From contig NC_059475.1 in NCBI RefSeq assembly GCF_018139145.2, positions 9,162,437 to 9,226,436 on the forward strand: a stretch of DNA of 64,000 nucleotides. Reading direction: 5' to 3'. This stretch comes from Gymnogyps californianus. Lineage: Eukaryota; Chordata; Aves; Accipitriformes; Cathartidae. Position numbers and translations under genes: made by a program. Below the pieces are notes generated by a model. That model did no database searches and was not told where the DNA came from. It saw only the letters and a program-made list of their open reading frames with translations. Below are positions 37,286 to 48,280 of this stretch, one piece after another. The first letter of the stretch is position 1, and each line of letters opens with the position of its first letter.

Positions 37286-39210
37286 GTACAGTATGTTTAA
37301 CATTTGTATGGTTTTATTAGATTTTAAGGTTATTAATCAGTAAAGCAAATGTATTTTTAAAAAAAAAGAAAAACAAATAAAACCCCACCAAACTTTTAGC
37401 TACATACCCACATCTGAAGAACACTTTACACAAATTACTTACGTGTGTGCATAAATATATATTTGCACTATCTCTTTGAATAATCAAAGTAATTTGGAAA
37501 TACTGTTTTGTCTGCTTTGTTACATTAGGCTTGTGCTGTGAATGTCAGAACTGAGCTCTTTGTTCCTACTGTTACTATCTTTTAAAATCTTAGCAAGCAT
37601 TTATTTCAAATTACAGTGTTGCAAGTGTGTGTTTACTTTCTGGTGAGGAAATAACCTTATAAGTAGTTCTGATTCCTGCTACTATTAAAAATTCTGCTTT
37701 TCAGACTCTGAAACCTTAAAATTCTGATCAAAGACAATTGTATTCCACTTTTTCTTTGGGGAGAAAATGTTCAGACTTATTTACCGTAGTGGACTCCAGG
37801 ATACAAGTCAAAACTGTTCTATTTCTCAAAATTTAGCAAAACACTCACGTGTAAAGGTCCCAAAAGAGTAATCATTTCACATATTATTTAGTTGCAGGCT
37901 GTTGTTCTGCACTATATTCTCTTTGCCTGTATTTAAAAAAATATTTTCTAGACTCTCCTTTCCTGGTTTGCTCTGGTTGTGCATCAATGCATACCTAACC
38001 TCAAGGCTTCATACCCATGCACTATGTCAGTAGTCCCACTAAAAGCAAAGAAATTGACTTTATAAATAAAAGACTCCATACTGAGCTGTAAGTTTTCATT
38101 CATGGCCACGTGCCTATGTTCAAATGTATATTGTGCCATTTACAGTGGTTCATCAGATAACTTTTATCAGTAAACACTTTCCTCAATTTCCTTTGTTATA
38201 AATGCCAGCAGGGTCATCTCTTGTAATATGGAATAGCGAATGTCAAAAACACGTACTTGTCTTCATAAAACTGCCAGTTGTATTGCACAGCAGAGGATTA
38301 TCTAGGAAGTGGTTTGAAATTGCCTCTAAGATTTATGCTTTATATTGCTCTATCTTAACTTTTTCCTTTCAACAAAGAAAAGTCAGAGAAGGAGCGGGAT
38401 AGCAGTCAGCAATTAAACTGCATAATATCTAGACCAGTTTAGCAGGCTATGTTGGTTTTGGCTGGGATAGAGTTAATTTTCTTCATAGTAGCTGGTCTGG
38501 GGCTATGTTTTGGATTTGTGCTGAAAACAGCATTGATAATACAGGGACGTTTCTGTTACTGCTGAGCAGGGCTTACCCAGAGTCAAGGCCTTTTCTGCTC
38601 CTCACCCCACCCCACCAGCGAGCAGGCTGGGGGTGCACAAGAAGCTGGGAGGGGACACAGCTGGGACAGCTGACCCCAACTGACCAAAGGGATATTCCAG
38701 ACCATAGGACGTCATGCCCAGCATATAAAGCTGGGGGAAGAAGGAGGGAGGGGGTAACGTTCAGAGTGATGGCGTTTTGTCTTCCCAAATAACCATTATG
38801 TGTGATGGAGCCCTGCTTCCCTGGAGATGGCTGAACACCTGCCTGCCTAGGGGAAGTGGTGAATGAATTCCTTGTTTTGCTTTGCTTGTGTGCGGGGCTT
38901 TTGCTTTACCTATTTTTATCTCAACCCATGAGTTCTCTCTCTTCTACTCTTCTCATTCTCTTCCCCATCCCACCAGGGGGGAGTGAGCAAGTGGCTGTGT
39001 GGTGCTTAGTTGCCGGCTGGGGTTAAACCACGACAGAGGCTGATCCAAGAAGAGATTTTCCTCTCGCGTTTGAAATTATTTTGTGCAAATTGCATTATTT
39101 TTTACTTCCACATTTTATGTTAATGGGTCGAAGTATAGGTTGAGTAGGAATCTCATTACTGTGTGTCTCTTAATAATCAACTGCTACAGGTTTTTTTATG
39201 TGTCTTTTAG
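37286..39210 (+). other. QSER1: QSER1 intron 9 (1.9 kb), host of a solo LTR
   Basis: About a third of this intron is a solo LTR (38450-39035). The remaining sequence is AT-rich and featureless. The acceptor is TGTGTCTTTTAG, 175 bp after the LTR end. Confidence 0.8.
38450..39035 (+). mobile_element. Solo LTR of an endogenous retrovirus, sense to QSER1
   Basis: A 586-bp element starts TGTTGGTTTTGG and ends AAACCACGACA, the TG...CA ends of retroviral LTRs. I recall this LTR type from neoavian genomes, but the exact family (ERVL- or ERVK-like) needs a library search. Internally it has a CRE-like GACGTCA at 38708-38714 and a TATAAA box at 38724-38729 on the + strand, so its promoter points with QSER1. 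Flanks carry AGGCT at 38444-38448 and 39037-39041, each one base outside the TG/CA ends. No internal viral genes adjoin it. Confidence 0.85.
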
Positions 39211-39308
39211 ATGAGCTACTTTTGCCTCACATGAGAAAAATTGATGGTATGCTGAATGACAATAGGAAAAGGCTGCTTTCCAAATTACGCTTGGATCATA
39301 CTTTCAAG
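39211..39308 (+). CDS. QSER1: QSER1 coding exon 10 (residues 1670-1702)
   Basis: The acceptor is TCTTTTAG and the donor AAG|GTATTC. The leftover G joins AT to give Asp1670. It encodes ELLLPHMRKIDGMLNDNRKR and then LLSKLRLDHTFK, conserved in QSER1 and PRR12. The Lys/Arg-rich helix-like pattern suggests a helical bundle. It holds an in-frame ATG (39231), from which 155 residues remain. Phase 0 at the end. Confidence 0.95.
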
Positions 39309-42065
39309 GTATTCTCTTTTAAATTCTAGGATTTTTAAAGTAATGTTATAAGTAAGTCATTGAATGCGTACCATGCAGGTACAACTTAAAACCCAGAAGA
39401 CAAATTTGTAACAGAAGTGAATATGGATTTGAAAGAGATGCTATAAATTCAGTGCTTGTATGTGGCATTTGGAGAATATTTTGTGATCGAGGAGTTTATA
39501 CTGCAAAGGTAAAGTTCTGGTTTTACTCCCTGTGCTTTCTGGTTCATTCTCAAGCATTTTTTCTTTTAAGCTTCTCAAGTTTGCCAAAAGAAAATCTGTT
39601 TCCTGTCCTTCTAGAGTTTTTGGTTAAGTGATTGTATTGCCTAAAAATCTTAATAAACTTTTCCATGAAATAGCTATGCTGTGGAGCAGATGTCTGAACT
39701 TCTTTGAAGTAGAGAACATGATCAGAATAGTTTAAAACCAGGACAGAGGGACTTGTGAACAACTCATTTGTGTGCTCTTTCCTGTATCTTCATCATGGAA
39801 GGTTGGGAAAAGTGTGGATAGCAAGCGCATATTACAGCAGCTTTGACATGGTAATAAAAACCAGGTCTGGATGTGGACAGGAAAGAGAGCAGCCATACCA
39901 TCTCAGTAGAGAGAAGGTAAACAGAAGGATAATCACTGTGGTTCCTACTGTTCCCACCCACCCTCCAAGCAACAGTGCAGATTTCGAAAGTGCAGTAAGG
40001 TAAATTAAGGTTATTTTCGCTCATGTCTGAGAACTAGTTGTTGATGCCTATAATCAGACTGATTATTTCTTCCTGTAACAGTTTTGAGACCAACAACAGC
40101 AAAGCAGACCTGTCTATAAACACCATCAGACCAAACTTGCTCTTTCGCCTGTCTTTCTCCTGTCCCCTTATGTCCACAGTACAGAGACACTTGGAGAATT
40201 AGTTGTCTCTCTGTACTGCTGTGTGCTTATTTTTGAGAGCTAGGTGAGGAGGGAGATAATAGCAGACTTGACAGTTCTGCTTTTTCATTATGAAATCTTC
40301 AAAAGATTTTTTTTTTTCCCCACAGCCCATTCTTGGTAAGTCTTGTGGGACACTAAGTAACCTTGTTTCAGGGATGAGAACATCATCAACCAGTGAAACA
40401 GCTTTAATTCACACGATTCTTGAACTTTTTTATTGTTAGTTATGCTGTTTTCCCAACAGCTGTACAATTTGTACCTGCTTGAACAGAATTTCTTGTGGCT
40501 TCCTACTTACAGTAGGTAGGCATGGGGAGGGCTGTGTATTTTCAAACCATACACGGAGCCTCAAAGAGGTAGCTTGTATTAACCCTCTGTTTTTGTTTTT
40601 CTTTCGTGGTAAGAATTTTGTGTTAATAGTTATTTCTATAGCTGCTTCTTTTAGACCTGTCTATGCAGAGAAGATAGGCCACATTAAGGTAGGATACAAA
40701 TTTGTAGAATTCTGGTTGTCTTCACAGTACACACAAAGTGAGAGGTAGCTTATTTTGTTTTTTTCCCAGTTTAAGGGAAAAAAGCTAGTATAATCTTCTG
40801 TAATACTAACGTGTAATTACAGCTGCTTACTCACTTGGAATTCATAACTAATATAATAGCTTTGCTGTGTGTTCACTTAGAAGCAGATTATGTATCATAT
40901 CTCTGAAGTTAGCTTAAGCCTGTATTTCATCGTACGATCTGCAAGAAGTTAATGGAGTTACGGATGTAAGGAAGGGATCTGCTTGTGATGTCAACTGTGA
41001 GATAAAAAGCCTTTTATGTTTGCCTTCTGGTATGATGGTACCAACTTGTGCCATCCTTGGGTCAATATTTTGGATAAAAATGAAATGCTTATTTGTCATC
41101 ATAAGTGTTTGCATTGGTTAGGAAAATGTGTTTGATACTCTGTTAAGATTCAGGTTAATGTGATGATTAATACAGGAAAGTATGCTTCTGTTCCAGCTTT
41201 GATGAAATGACCAGTTCAGATGTTAGAGCTGAATGAGGCATTGAAGCAAGCAATAAGTGAAAAATACCATTGTCGTTCATGAGTATAATTCAGTTTGAAT
41301 ATTTTCACTATTCTGCATTGATAAGCATGAATGACTTTAACTTTTTTTTTCCCACTGGCTACAGTTAATATGGGATATTTTAGCACTGTATTACGAACCA
41401 AATCAGACACTGAAGTTAGCAGTCAGTGTTTGGTGGTTCTGCCTGTAACATTATAGTTCTAACAGTTTATCATGTTCTCTGGGTTATAGTTTTTAAATAA
41501 ACAAAATCATAGAGTCATAGAATGGTTTGGGTTGGAAGGGACCTTAAAGATCATCTAGTTCCAACTGCCCTGCCAAGGGCAGGGACACCTTCCACTAGAC
41601 CAGGTTGCTCAAAGCCCTGTCCAACCTGGCCTTCAACACTTGCAGGGATGGGGCATCCACAACCTCTCTGGGCAGCTGAATATATTCCAGTGCCTCACCA
41701 CCCTCACAGCAAAGAATTTCTTCCTTATATCTAATCTAAATCTACCCTCTTTCAGTTTAAAGCCATTACCCCTTGTCCTATCGCTACATGCCCTTGTAAA
41801 AGTCTCTCTCCAGCTTTCTTGTAGGCCCCCTTTAGGTACTGGAAGGCTGCTGTAAGGTCTCCCCAGAGCCTTCTCTTCTCCAGGCTGAACAACGCCAACC
41901 CTCTCAGCCTGTCTTCACACAAGAGGTGCTCCAGCCCTCTGATCATCTTCGTGGCCCTCCTCTGGACTCACTCCAACAGGTCCATGTCCTTCTTATGTTG
42001 GAGGCCTCAGAGCTGAACGCAGTACTCCAGGTGGGGTCTCACGAGAGCAGAGTAGAGAGGGAGAA

Positions 42066-43040
42066 TCACCTCCCTCGACCTGCTGGAACACTTCTTTTGA
42101 TGCAGCCCAGGATACGGTTGGCTTTTGGCCGGGTCGCATTGAGCTTCTCGTCAACCAACACCCCCAAGTCCTCCTCCGCAGGCCTGCTCTCAATCCACTC
42201 ATCGCCCAGCCTGTATTTGTGCTTGGGATTGCCCCAACCCATGTGCAGGACCTTGTACTTGGCCTTGTTGAACTTCATGAGGTTTGCACGGGCCCACCTC
42301 TCAAGCCTGTTAAGGTCCCTCTGGATGGCATCCCTTCCCTCCAGCACGTTGACCGCACCACACAGCTTGGTGTTGTCAGCAAACTTGCTGAGGGTGCACT
42401 CAGTCCCACTGTCCATGTTGCCAACAAAGACGTTAAACAGCGCTGGTCCCTGTACCAACCCCTGAGGAACGCCACTCATCACTGGTCTCCACTTGGACAT
42501 TGAGCCGTTGACCGCAACTCTTTGAGTGCGACCATCCAGCCAATTCCTTATCCACTGAGTGGTCCGTCCATCAAATCCATGTCTCTCCAATTTAGAGAGA
42601 AGGCTGTCATGCGGGACAGTGTCAAATGCTTTGCACTAGTCCAGGTAGATGATATCCGTTGCTCTTCCCTTATCCACCAACGCTGTAAACCCATCACAGA
42701 AGGCCACCAAATTTGCCAGGCACAATTTGCCCTTAGTGAAGCCACGTTGGCTGTCACCAATCACCTCCTTATTTTCCATGTGCCTTAGCATAGTTTCCAG
42801 GAGGATCTGCTCCATGATCTTGCCGGGCACAGCGGTGAGACTGACCGGCCTGTAGTTCCCTGGGTCTTCCTTTTTTCCCTTTTTAAAAATGGGGGTTATA
42901 TTTCCCCTTTTCCAGTCAGTGGGAACTTCCCCGGACTGCCAGGACTTCTCAAATATGATGGATAGTGGCTTAGCCACTTCATCTGCCAGCTCCCTCAGGA
43001 CCCACGGATGCATCTCATCAGGTCCCATGGACTTGTGCAC
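42066..43040 (-). pseudogene. CR1 reverse transcriptase fragment, inactivated
   Basis: One minus-strand frame encodes typical non-LTR reverse transcriptase: [50 protein letters not shown], then after one in-frame TAG (42636-42638) DTVPHD-type sequence, [12 protein letters not shown] and [18 protein letters not shown] text. The catalytic box reads FADN where family members have [YF]ADD, so a metal-binding Asp is lost. The frame ends at 42066. Matching C-terminal sequence ([20 protein letters not shown]) lies downstream in another frame (41752-41946), showing a frameshift. A dead element. Confidence 0.9.
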
Positions 43041-43561
43041 CTTTAGGTTCCTTAGATGGTCTCGAACCTGATCTTCTCCTACAGTGGGTGGTTCTTCATT
43101 CTCCCAGTCCCTGCCTTTGCCTTCTGCAACTCAGGCGGTGTGGCTGGAGCACTTGCCGGTGAAGACTGAGGCAAAAAAGTCATTGAGTACCTCAGCCTTC
43201 TCCATGTCCCAGGTAACCAGGTCTCCTGTTTCCTTCCGGAGAGGGCCCACATTTTTCCTAGTCTTTCTTTTATCACAGACGCACCTGTAGAAGCTTTTCT
43301 TGTTGCCTTTGATGTCCCTGGCCAGATTTCATTCTCTCAGGGCTTTGGCTTTCCTAACCTGATCCCTGGCTGCTCAGACAATTTCTCTGTATTCCTCCCA
43401 GGCTACCTGTCCTTACTTCCACCCTCTGTAGGCTTCCTTTTTGTGTTCAAGTTTGTCCAGGAGCTCCTTGTTCGTCCGTGCAGGCCTCCTGGTGTTTATG
43501 CCTGACTTTCTCTTTGTTGGGAGGCATCACTCCTGAGCTTGGAGGAGGTGATCCTTGACTA

Positions 43562-44000
43562 TTAACCAAGGCTGCCCTTGAGCTTCACATTCCCCACCAG
43601 CCCCTCCTTGTTGGTGAGAACAAGATCCAGCATAGCCCCTCTCCTCGTTGGCTCCTCTATCACTTGGAGAAGGAAGTTGTCATCAACGCATTCCAGGAAC
43701 ATCCTGGATTGCTTATGCCCTGCTGTGTTGTCCCTCCAACAGATATCGGGGTGGTTGAAGTCCCCCATGAGGACCAGGGCTTGTGAATGTGAGGCTGCTC
43801 CTATCTGTCTATAGAGGACCTCATCCGCTCGGTCTTCCTGGTCGAGTGGCCTGTAGCAGACCCCCACCATAATGTCACCTGTCCCTGCCCTCCCTTTAAT
43901 CCTGACCCATAAGCTCTCGGTCGGCTCCTCATCCATCCCCAGGCAGAGCTCCATGCACTCCAGCTGGTCATTGACATAGAGAGCAGCACTCCCTCTTCAT
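43562..44000 (-). pseudogene. CR1 endonuclease-domain fragment
   Basis: The minus-strand frame encodes an apurinic-type endonuclease segment with [26 protein letters not shown] (the GDFN catalytic motif) and [17 protein letters not shown]. It is in a different frame from the reverse transcriptase part, so at least one frameshift lies between. The N-terminal endonuclease sequence ([17 protein letters not shown]-like text) continues up to about 44100 in a further frame. Confidence 0.85.
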
Positions 44001-45840
44001 CTCCCCTGCCCATCCTTCCTAAAGAGCCTGTATCCTTCCATTCCAACACTCCAGTCATAGGAGCCATCCCACCACGTCTCTGTGATGCCAGTAAGATCAT
44101 AGCCCTGCAGGCATGTGCACGTCTCTAACTCCTCTTGTTTATTCCCCATGCTACGTGCGTTTGCATAGAGGCATTTAAGTTGGGCCCCCGATGAAGCTGA
44201 CTTACTGGCTGGAGTGGCTGGAATTCCTTTGTGCTGCTCTTCAGGTGCTCTCCTGCTGACCTGTGGTCCCTCTCCAGGCTCTGGGCATCTATTGCTGGCA
44301 CTGGCATCAAACTGGTAGGAGTTGGATGGAATGAGGTTCCCCTGGCAACTTTAGTTTAAAGCCCTTTTCACCAGCTTGGCAAGCCTATGACCAAAGATGC
44401 TCTTCACCTTCTCAGTAAAATATTACTATTCCTTTAATTGAAGCTTGGTAAATGAAGCATCTTAGCTGAATTGTGTAAATTTAATTTGGAAATAATTATC
44501 ACCATTTTATGTCTTGCACTGTCAAAGATGTGACAGTCACTAGTATTTTCTTCTTCATTCCAATTCAAATTTGTCTGTTTTAGGTCAGTGGTCTGGCCAT
44601 GTAAACTGTTCTGGTTAATAGGAATTCTCCAGAGGAAGGCAGAAGTGGCCAAAGCCCCTTGACACTCAAAGTCAACCTTCAGGAAGGCTATTACAGTGGA
44701 TAGAAAAACTAAATAGTTTAAATCTGTTGAAGTTGTTGTTCCAGTTTGAAAGCATTGCAATAAATATAGTATATGAACAGGTTAGCTAGTTGAGATTATT
44801 GCTAGCACTATACAACTATCTCTGTGTAGTAGATTTTATAGCTTTTTACTGAGAGGGTTTTTTTATAAAGTGAAAAATGACTGATATATATAAAGTGCTA
44901 AGAAATTGTAGGCAGGGAAGGTTGTTGAATTCTATTACTTATTGTTAAAAGAAAATACAAAAATTTAATCAACTTCATATTTTAACCCAATAATCCAAAT
45001 TAGGTCCTTAAGCTGCAGGATTGATACATTTTTCTGTATGCCTGATTTTTTTCCCTCATACTGCAGTATAATACAAAGATACGTATGTTCATTTAACTCG
45101 AAATATTTTTTCAGGACCAGATTATATAGCATAACAAAACGATTTCAAAGCAGCTGCTAACATAATGCTCTATTTGTATAACAAAGTTGTATTCAAATTT
45201 GCTCATACAAATAATGTAGAACTGAAACTGGTAGAAATGCAGTTCAGTCCCGTGAGTGATTATGTCTTAAAAACTTGTGCTTTTTTGAACCAGACATCTA
45301 CTTCACTGTGCATAAGCTTTTCTACCTTACAGATATGATAAGATGCAATTAATTTGTATTTTGCAAAAGCTGGGACAAAACCTTTGAAGATATTTAGGCA
45401 TCCAATCCCTGCTACAATTGGCAGACTTCCCGTGCCTGACTAGGCATTAAGTACTTGGGCATCTCCAAGTAATTTGGCCTTAGAGATTCTTGGGTAGAAA
45501 AGGAATGGAAAGCATTTTAAAAGATAAAAATTGCCTAATGGAGCCTTTTTTTGCTCTGTCTAATGAAAGGATCACAGATGATAATCTGAGATACAACAAA
45601 AGGATCTTCTTGTCTTGAAAAATTATAGTAGTCAAGAACAGGTGATCATGCTTTTCAAACTGTATATGGTTGCTTGATCTGATAAAGACCTTTTAGCAGG
45701 TCTTTGTGGAAGAATTAATTGTTTTATTATAGGCTGCACTCTGACTTTTCAAAGAAAAATGGCCAATTTATCAGGAGTCTGGGTGGCTGGCCATTCTTGA
45801 ATTTTTCATAATCCTTTTTCTTTATATGCTCTGTTTTAAG

Positions 45841-45993
45841 AATGCTTTGGAAAACTTCCCTGAACTGACAGTGATCACTCGGGATTCTAAGACAAAAAGT
45901 GGAGGAACGTCTGTGTCTAAGATCAAAATGAATGGTAAAGCTTACAACAAGAAAACACTGAGGGCTTCTAAATCAACCACTAAGTTAGCACAG
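45841..45993 (+). CDS. QSER1: QSER1 coding exon 11 (residues 1703-1753)
   Basis: The acceptor is TGTTTTAAG and the donor CAG|GTGAGT. Fifty-one whole codons encode NALENFPELTVITRDSKTKS and then SKIKMNGKAYNKKTLRASKS, ending TTKLAQ. The same order (FPEL.., TRDSK, GKAY.KKTLR) occurs in PRR12 as I recall it. Phase 0 on both sides. Confidence 0.95.
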
Positions 45994-47435
45994 GTGAGTG
46001 TTCAGAGGGTTTATTGCTGCCACCATCTGACTTCTAATATGATAACCACATTTATATAAAATACTGCTTCATGTATTAGGTTTTTTGGTAGATTTATCAA
46101 AATATAAAATCTTTGCTGAGTGAGGTTCTTCTTCTGTAACAATGGAATGTTAAAAAACAACATTTAAAGCAGTGTATTAAATCATTGTTTTAACTCATCT
46201 GTGAGACATCATTATGTTCCAGTAGGGAGACAAAATATAATAAATCATTTCATAATTATTCCCCTATTTAAGTTCTATGTTTAGACCCAAATGCTCTCAT
46301 CCTGTATATTTATACAGGAAGTCTTCTGTAGCAACTACTCAAGATTGCAGGAAGATGAAGTAGTAGTATGCTGCTTCCCTTATGCAGGCAGCAGTCAGTA
46401 GGTGTAGTTGGATGGGAAGGGAGAGGTGAGCTCTGCTGTTGCTGTGCTTCTCACCCGTTGTAGCATGCTAAACAGCAGAGCCCTGCTAGAGCCCGTTCTG
46501 CTTCTGTCACCACCAGAACTGAAGGACTGAACTTCAGACCCCGTTTCTGCGTAGCAGTCAGCCTCCTGGACTGTTGCTGAAGCAGCAGCATTTTGCCTTC
46601 AACATTGCAGTTGTGGTAAAATCACTGTGTAGCTCGTAATGATAACAGTTTCTTAAACTTGCTGTAAACTCTCTAAAGTAAATGATGCAATGGCTTCTAG
46701 ATCAAAAATGAAAAATTAATGTTAATACTGTAAAAAATGAGACTAGATAACACTTTTTAAAAATTCAGTTCTTTATTGCTCCTTTCCTCATTTCCAATGA
46801 CAGAATGAAGCTGTATATCTTAAATTAAAAAAAACCCTAAAGTTTTAAAAAGTAACATAGTAAAGCTTGAGATATACACATTGTTTATTTCCATAGTATT
46901 CCTAGGGAACACTACAACTAGATTTTGCTAGGTGCTGGCTCACATAGGCTTACCTCGCAGCAGTAAATAGTGGCTAGACAAATGATCTGTAAATACAGCC
47001 CACACTCGTATTTCTTCCCAAAGTAACATGAGTGTTAGATAAGTATAGACTAGCTCTTCTGAAGCACAAACTAGGTGCTTTTTTGCAATGATACCCATCA
47101 ATCTGGTAGAAAAATAGTTAAGCTTTGGTAATTCTTGCAGTAGTTCTTGAGAAGGGGGTATCTTGCCCATTTTAGACTTGCAGTGCATTCAGGAGGATTG
47201 AAAGCGTTCTTAAACCTAGTTTTAATAAAATAACTTGATAGGGGAAGTGGAGATAGGAGATAATTGTGATGTAATATAAGTTACAGTGTACCAAAATATG
47301 TCAAAGCAATTGCTTGAATGAAGTACTCCGTTTCTGAATTGTTGAAAACAAATTTGTTTACAAAAGAAAATGTCTATTGTATCTCTGTCTTGGAAAATAA
47401 CATGAATTTACCTATAATAACTGTTCTTTTTGCAG
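45994..47435 (+). other. QSER1: QSER1 intron 11 (1.4 kb)
   Basis: No gene or known repeat was seen. A somewhat GC-richer patch lies at about 46370-46620. The acceptor is CTTTTTGCAG. Confidence 0.75.
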
Positions 47436-47531
47436 GAGTTTACAGTAGATCCAGAAAAAATACAGTTGTATTCTTTGTATCATTCACTCCATCATTACAA
47501 ATATCACATATATCTAACATGTAAAGAAGAG
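47436..47531 (+). CDS. QSER1: QSER1 coding exon 12 (residues 1754-1785)
   Basis: The acceptor is CTTTTTGCAG and the donor GAG|GTAAGT. Thirty-two codons encode [20 protein letters not shown] and then [12 protein letters not shown]. The [14 protein letters not shown] block is among the most conserved signatures of QSER1 and PRR12, and its His/Tyr-rich pattern is very specific. Phase 0 on both sides. Confidence 0.96.
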
Positions 47532-48139
47532 GTAAGTATTGTTCTCTTTGAGATACTTTTACATTCATTGAGGAAATTTATTGAGAGAATTAAGTCCAAC
47601 TAGAGGGACTGTTCACTTCTTGGTAAATGAGTATGGATTGTGGCCTCATATTTTAATTAATTCTTTACGGCAAAGAAAAGGGTATGCTGAGCACACATGT
47701 TGCTCCTAATGGGCACTGCTGCCCAGAACATTCAGATATGAGGCTTACAAGGTTTGTGTGAAATCAGTTTCCCTCAGGATAGGTAAGCATTCTTCACTGT
47801 TATCCAAAATAAATGAAACAAATTTTATCAATGTGTGTAACCCCTCTGATCTAGAAACTAATTTTTGTCTCAGAATGCCCACTCCTTTATTTTTTCTGCA
47901 AATCCTTGGTGGAAATTTTCTAGGTAGCAGAAATACAAGAGTTGAGCTCTGGCTCAGTTGTTAAGAAATGCATTTTTTGGGGCATTTTCCCTTGTTTTTA
48001 AAGCTGAAAGGTTTTCTTCCAAAGAGGGTTCGTATTTAGCTGCAGAATATTACAAAAACGAAAATTCTGAAATGCTGGCAGTCTAACGTGTATATGTGTA
48101 TGCATCCCTCTCTCCCCCCCCTTCTCTTTTTTGAAATAG
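47532..48139 (+). other. QSER1: QSER1 intron 12 (0.6 kb)
   Basis: Short intron with a C-rich/T-rich tract (CTCTCCCCCCCCTTCTCTTTT) before the exon 13 acceptor GAAATAG. Nothing else was seen. Confidence 0.8.
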
Positions 48140-48280
48140 ATCTCTTCTGTTCAGAAGAAGAGTGCAGATCTAGGACAGGAAGAGATTGTGCAGCTGTGCA
48201 TGAAAAATATAAAATGGGTGGAGGATCTTTTTGAAAAGTTTGGTGAACTTTTGAATCGTGTCCAACAGAAATGCTCATAA
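48140..48280 (+). CDS. QSER1: QSER1 coding exon 13 with stop codon (residues 1786-1831)
   Basis: The acceptor is TTGAAATAG. It encodes ISSVQKKSADLGQEEIVQLC, then MKNIKWVEDLFEKFGELLNR and VQQKCS before TAA at 48278-48280. The ending QQKCS matches mammalian QSER1 as I recall it, so the C terminus is complete. The amphipathic WVEDLFEKFGELL segment is likely helical and is shared with PRR12. Confidence 0.96.
   Translation: MSSVQKKSADLGQEEIVQLCMKNIKWVEDLFEKFGELLNRVQQKCS

Larger units (their letters stand above)
41506..44420 (-). mobile_element. 5'-truncated CR1 LINE retrotransposon, antisense to QSER1
   Basis: Reading the minus strand, the element runs from an endonuclease region through reverse transcriptase to the CR1 3' UTR. 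The 3' end, seen on + as ATCATAGAGTCATAGAATGG at 41506, is the classic avian CR1 terminus with its short ATTCTATGA-like repeats. CR1 elements are about 4.5 kb when complete, so this 2.9-kb copy lacks the 5' part, the usual fate of LINE insertions. No target-site duplication is evident, as is usual for CR1. The sequence is close to CR1 consensus text as I remember it, so it is younger than the other CR1 remnants here. Confidence 0.93.
39309..45840 (+). other. QSER1: QSER1 intron 10 (6.5 kb), host of a CR1 LINE
   Basis: About 45 % of this intron is an antisense CR1 LINE (about 41506-44420). The flanking parts (39309-41505 and 44421-45840) are AT-rich with no other recognisable feature. The acceptor is ATATGCTCTGTTTTAAG. 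Confidence 0.8.
1372..48280 (+). other. QSER1: QSER1 gene, full coding span (13 coding exons, start to stop)
   Basis: Glutamine- and serine-rich protein 1, a nuclear chromatin protein. Published work on the family describes it acting with TET1 to keep bivalent promoters and DNA-methylation valleys free of DNMT3 methylation. Thirteen exons join in frame with GT/AG borders: 116, 113, 165, 3717, 296, 117, 134, 212, 138, 98, 153, 96 and 141 nt, giving 1,831 residues. I recall the human reference as about 1,735 residues, so this model is somewhat longer. In order the protein has a PRR12-like N terminus (1-131), a long disordered Ser/Gln-rich region (132 to about 940), a conserved DILAATAAACGVTP patch (about 945-965), a conserved FIASFLDFLKSG segment (about 1250-1262), a basic KKRKK cluster (1598-1602), and a C-terminal region shared with PRR12 (about 1624-1831). 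The family carries Pfam DUF4211 in its C-terminal part; I cannot set its limits by eye. No frameshift or internal stop was seen. Confidence 0.95.

Noticed and set aside
38505..38792. A 95-codon + strand frame inside the solo LTR
   Set aside because: LTRs of this kind are non-coding; no similarity to any protein was recognised.
41926..42465. A 179-codon + strand frame inside the CR1
   Set aside because: Antisense shadow of the CR1 reverse transcriptase frame.
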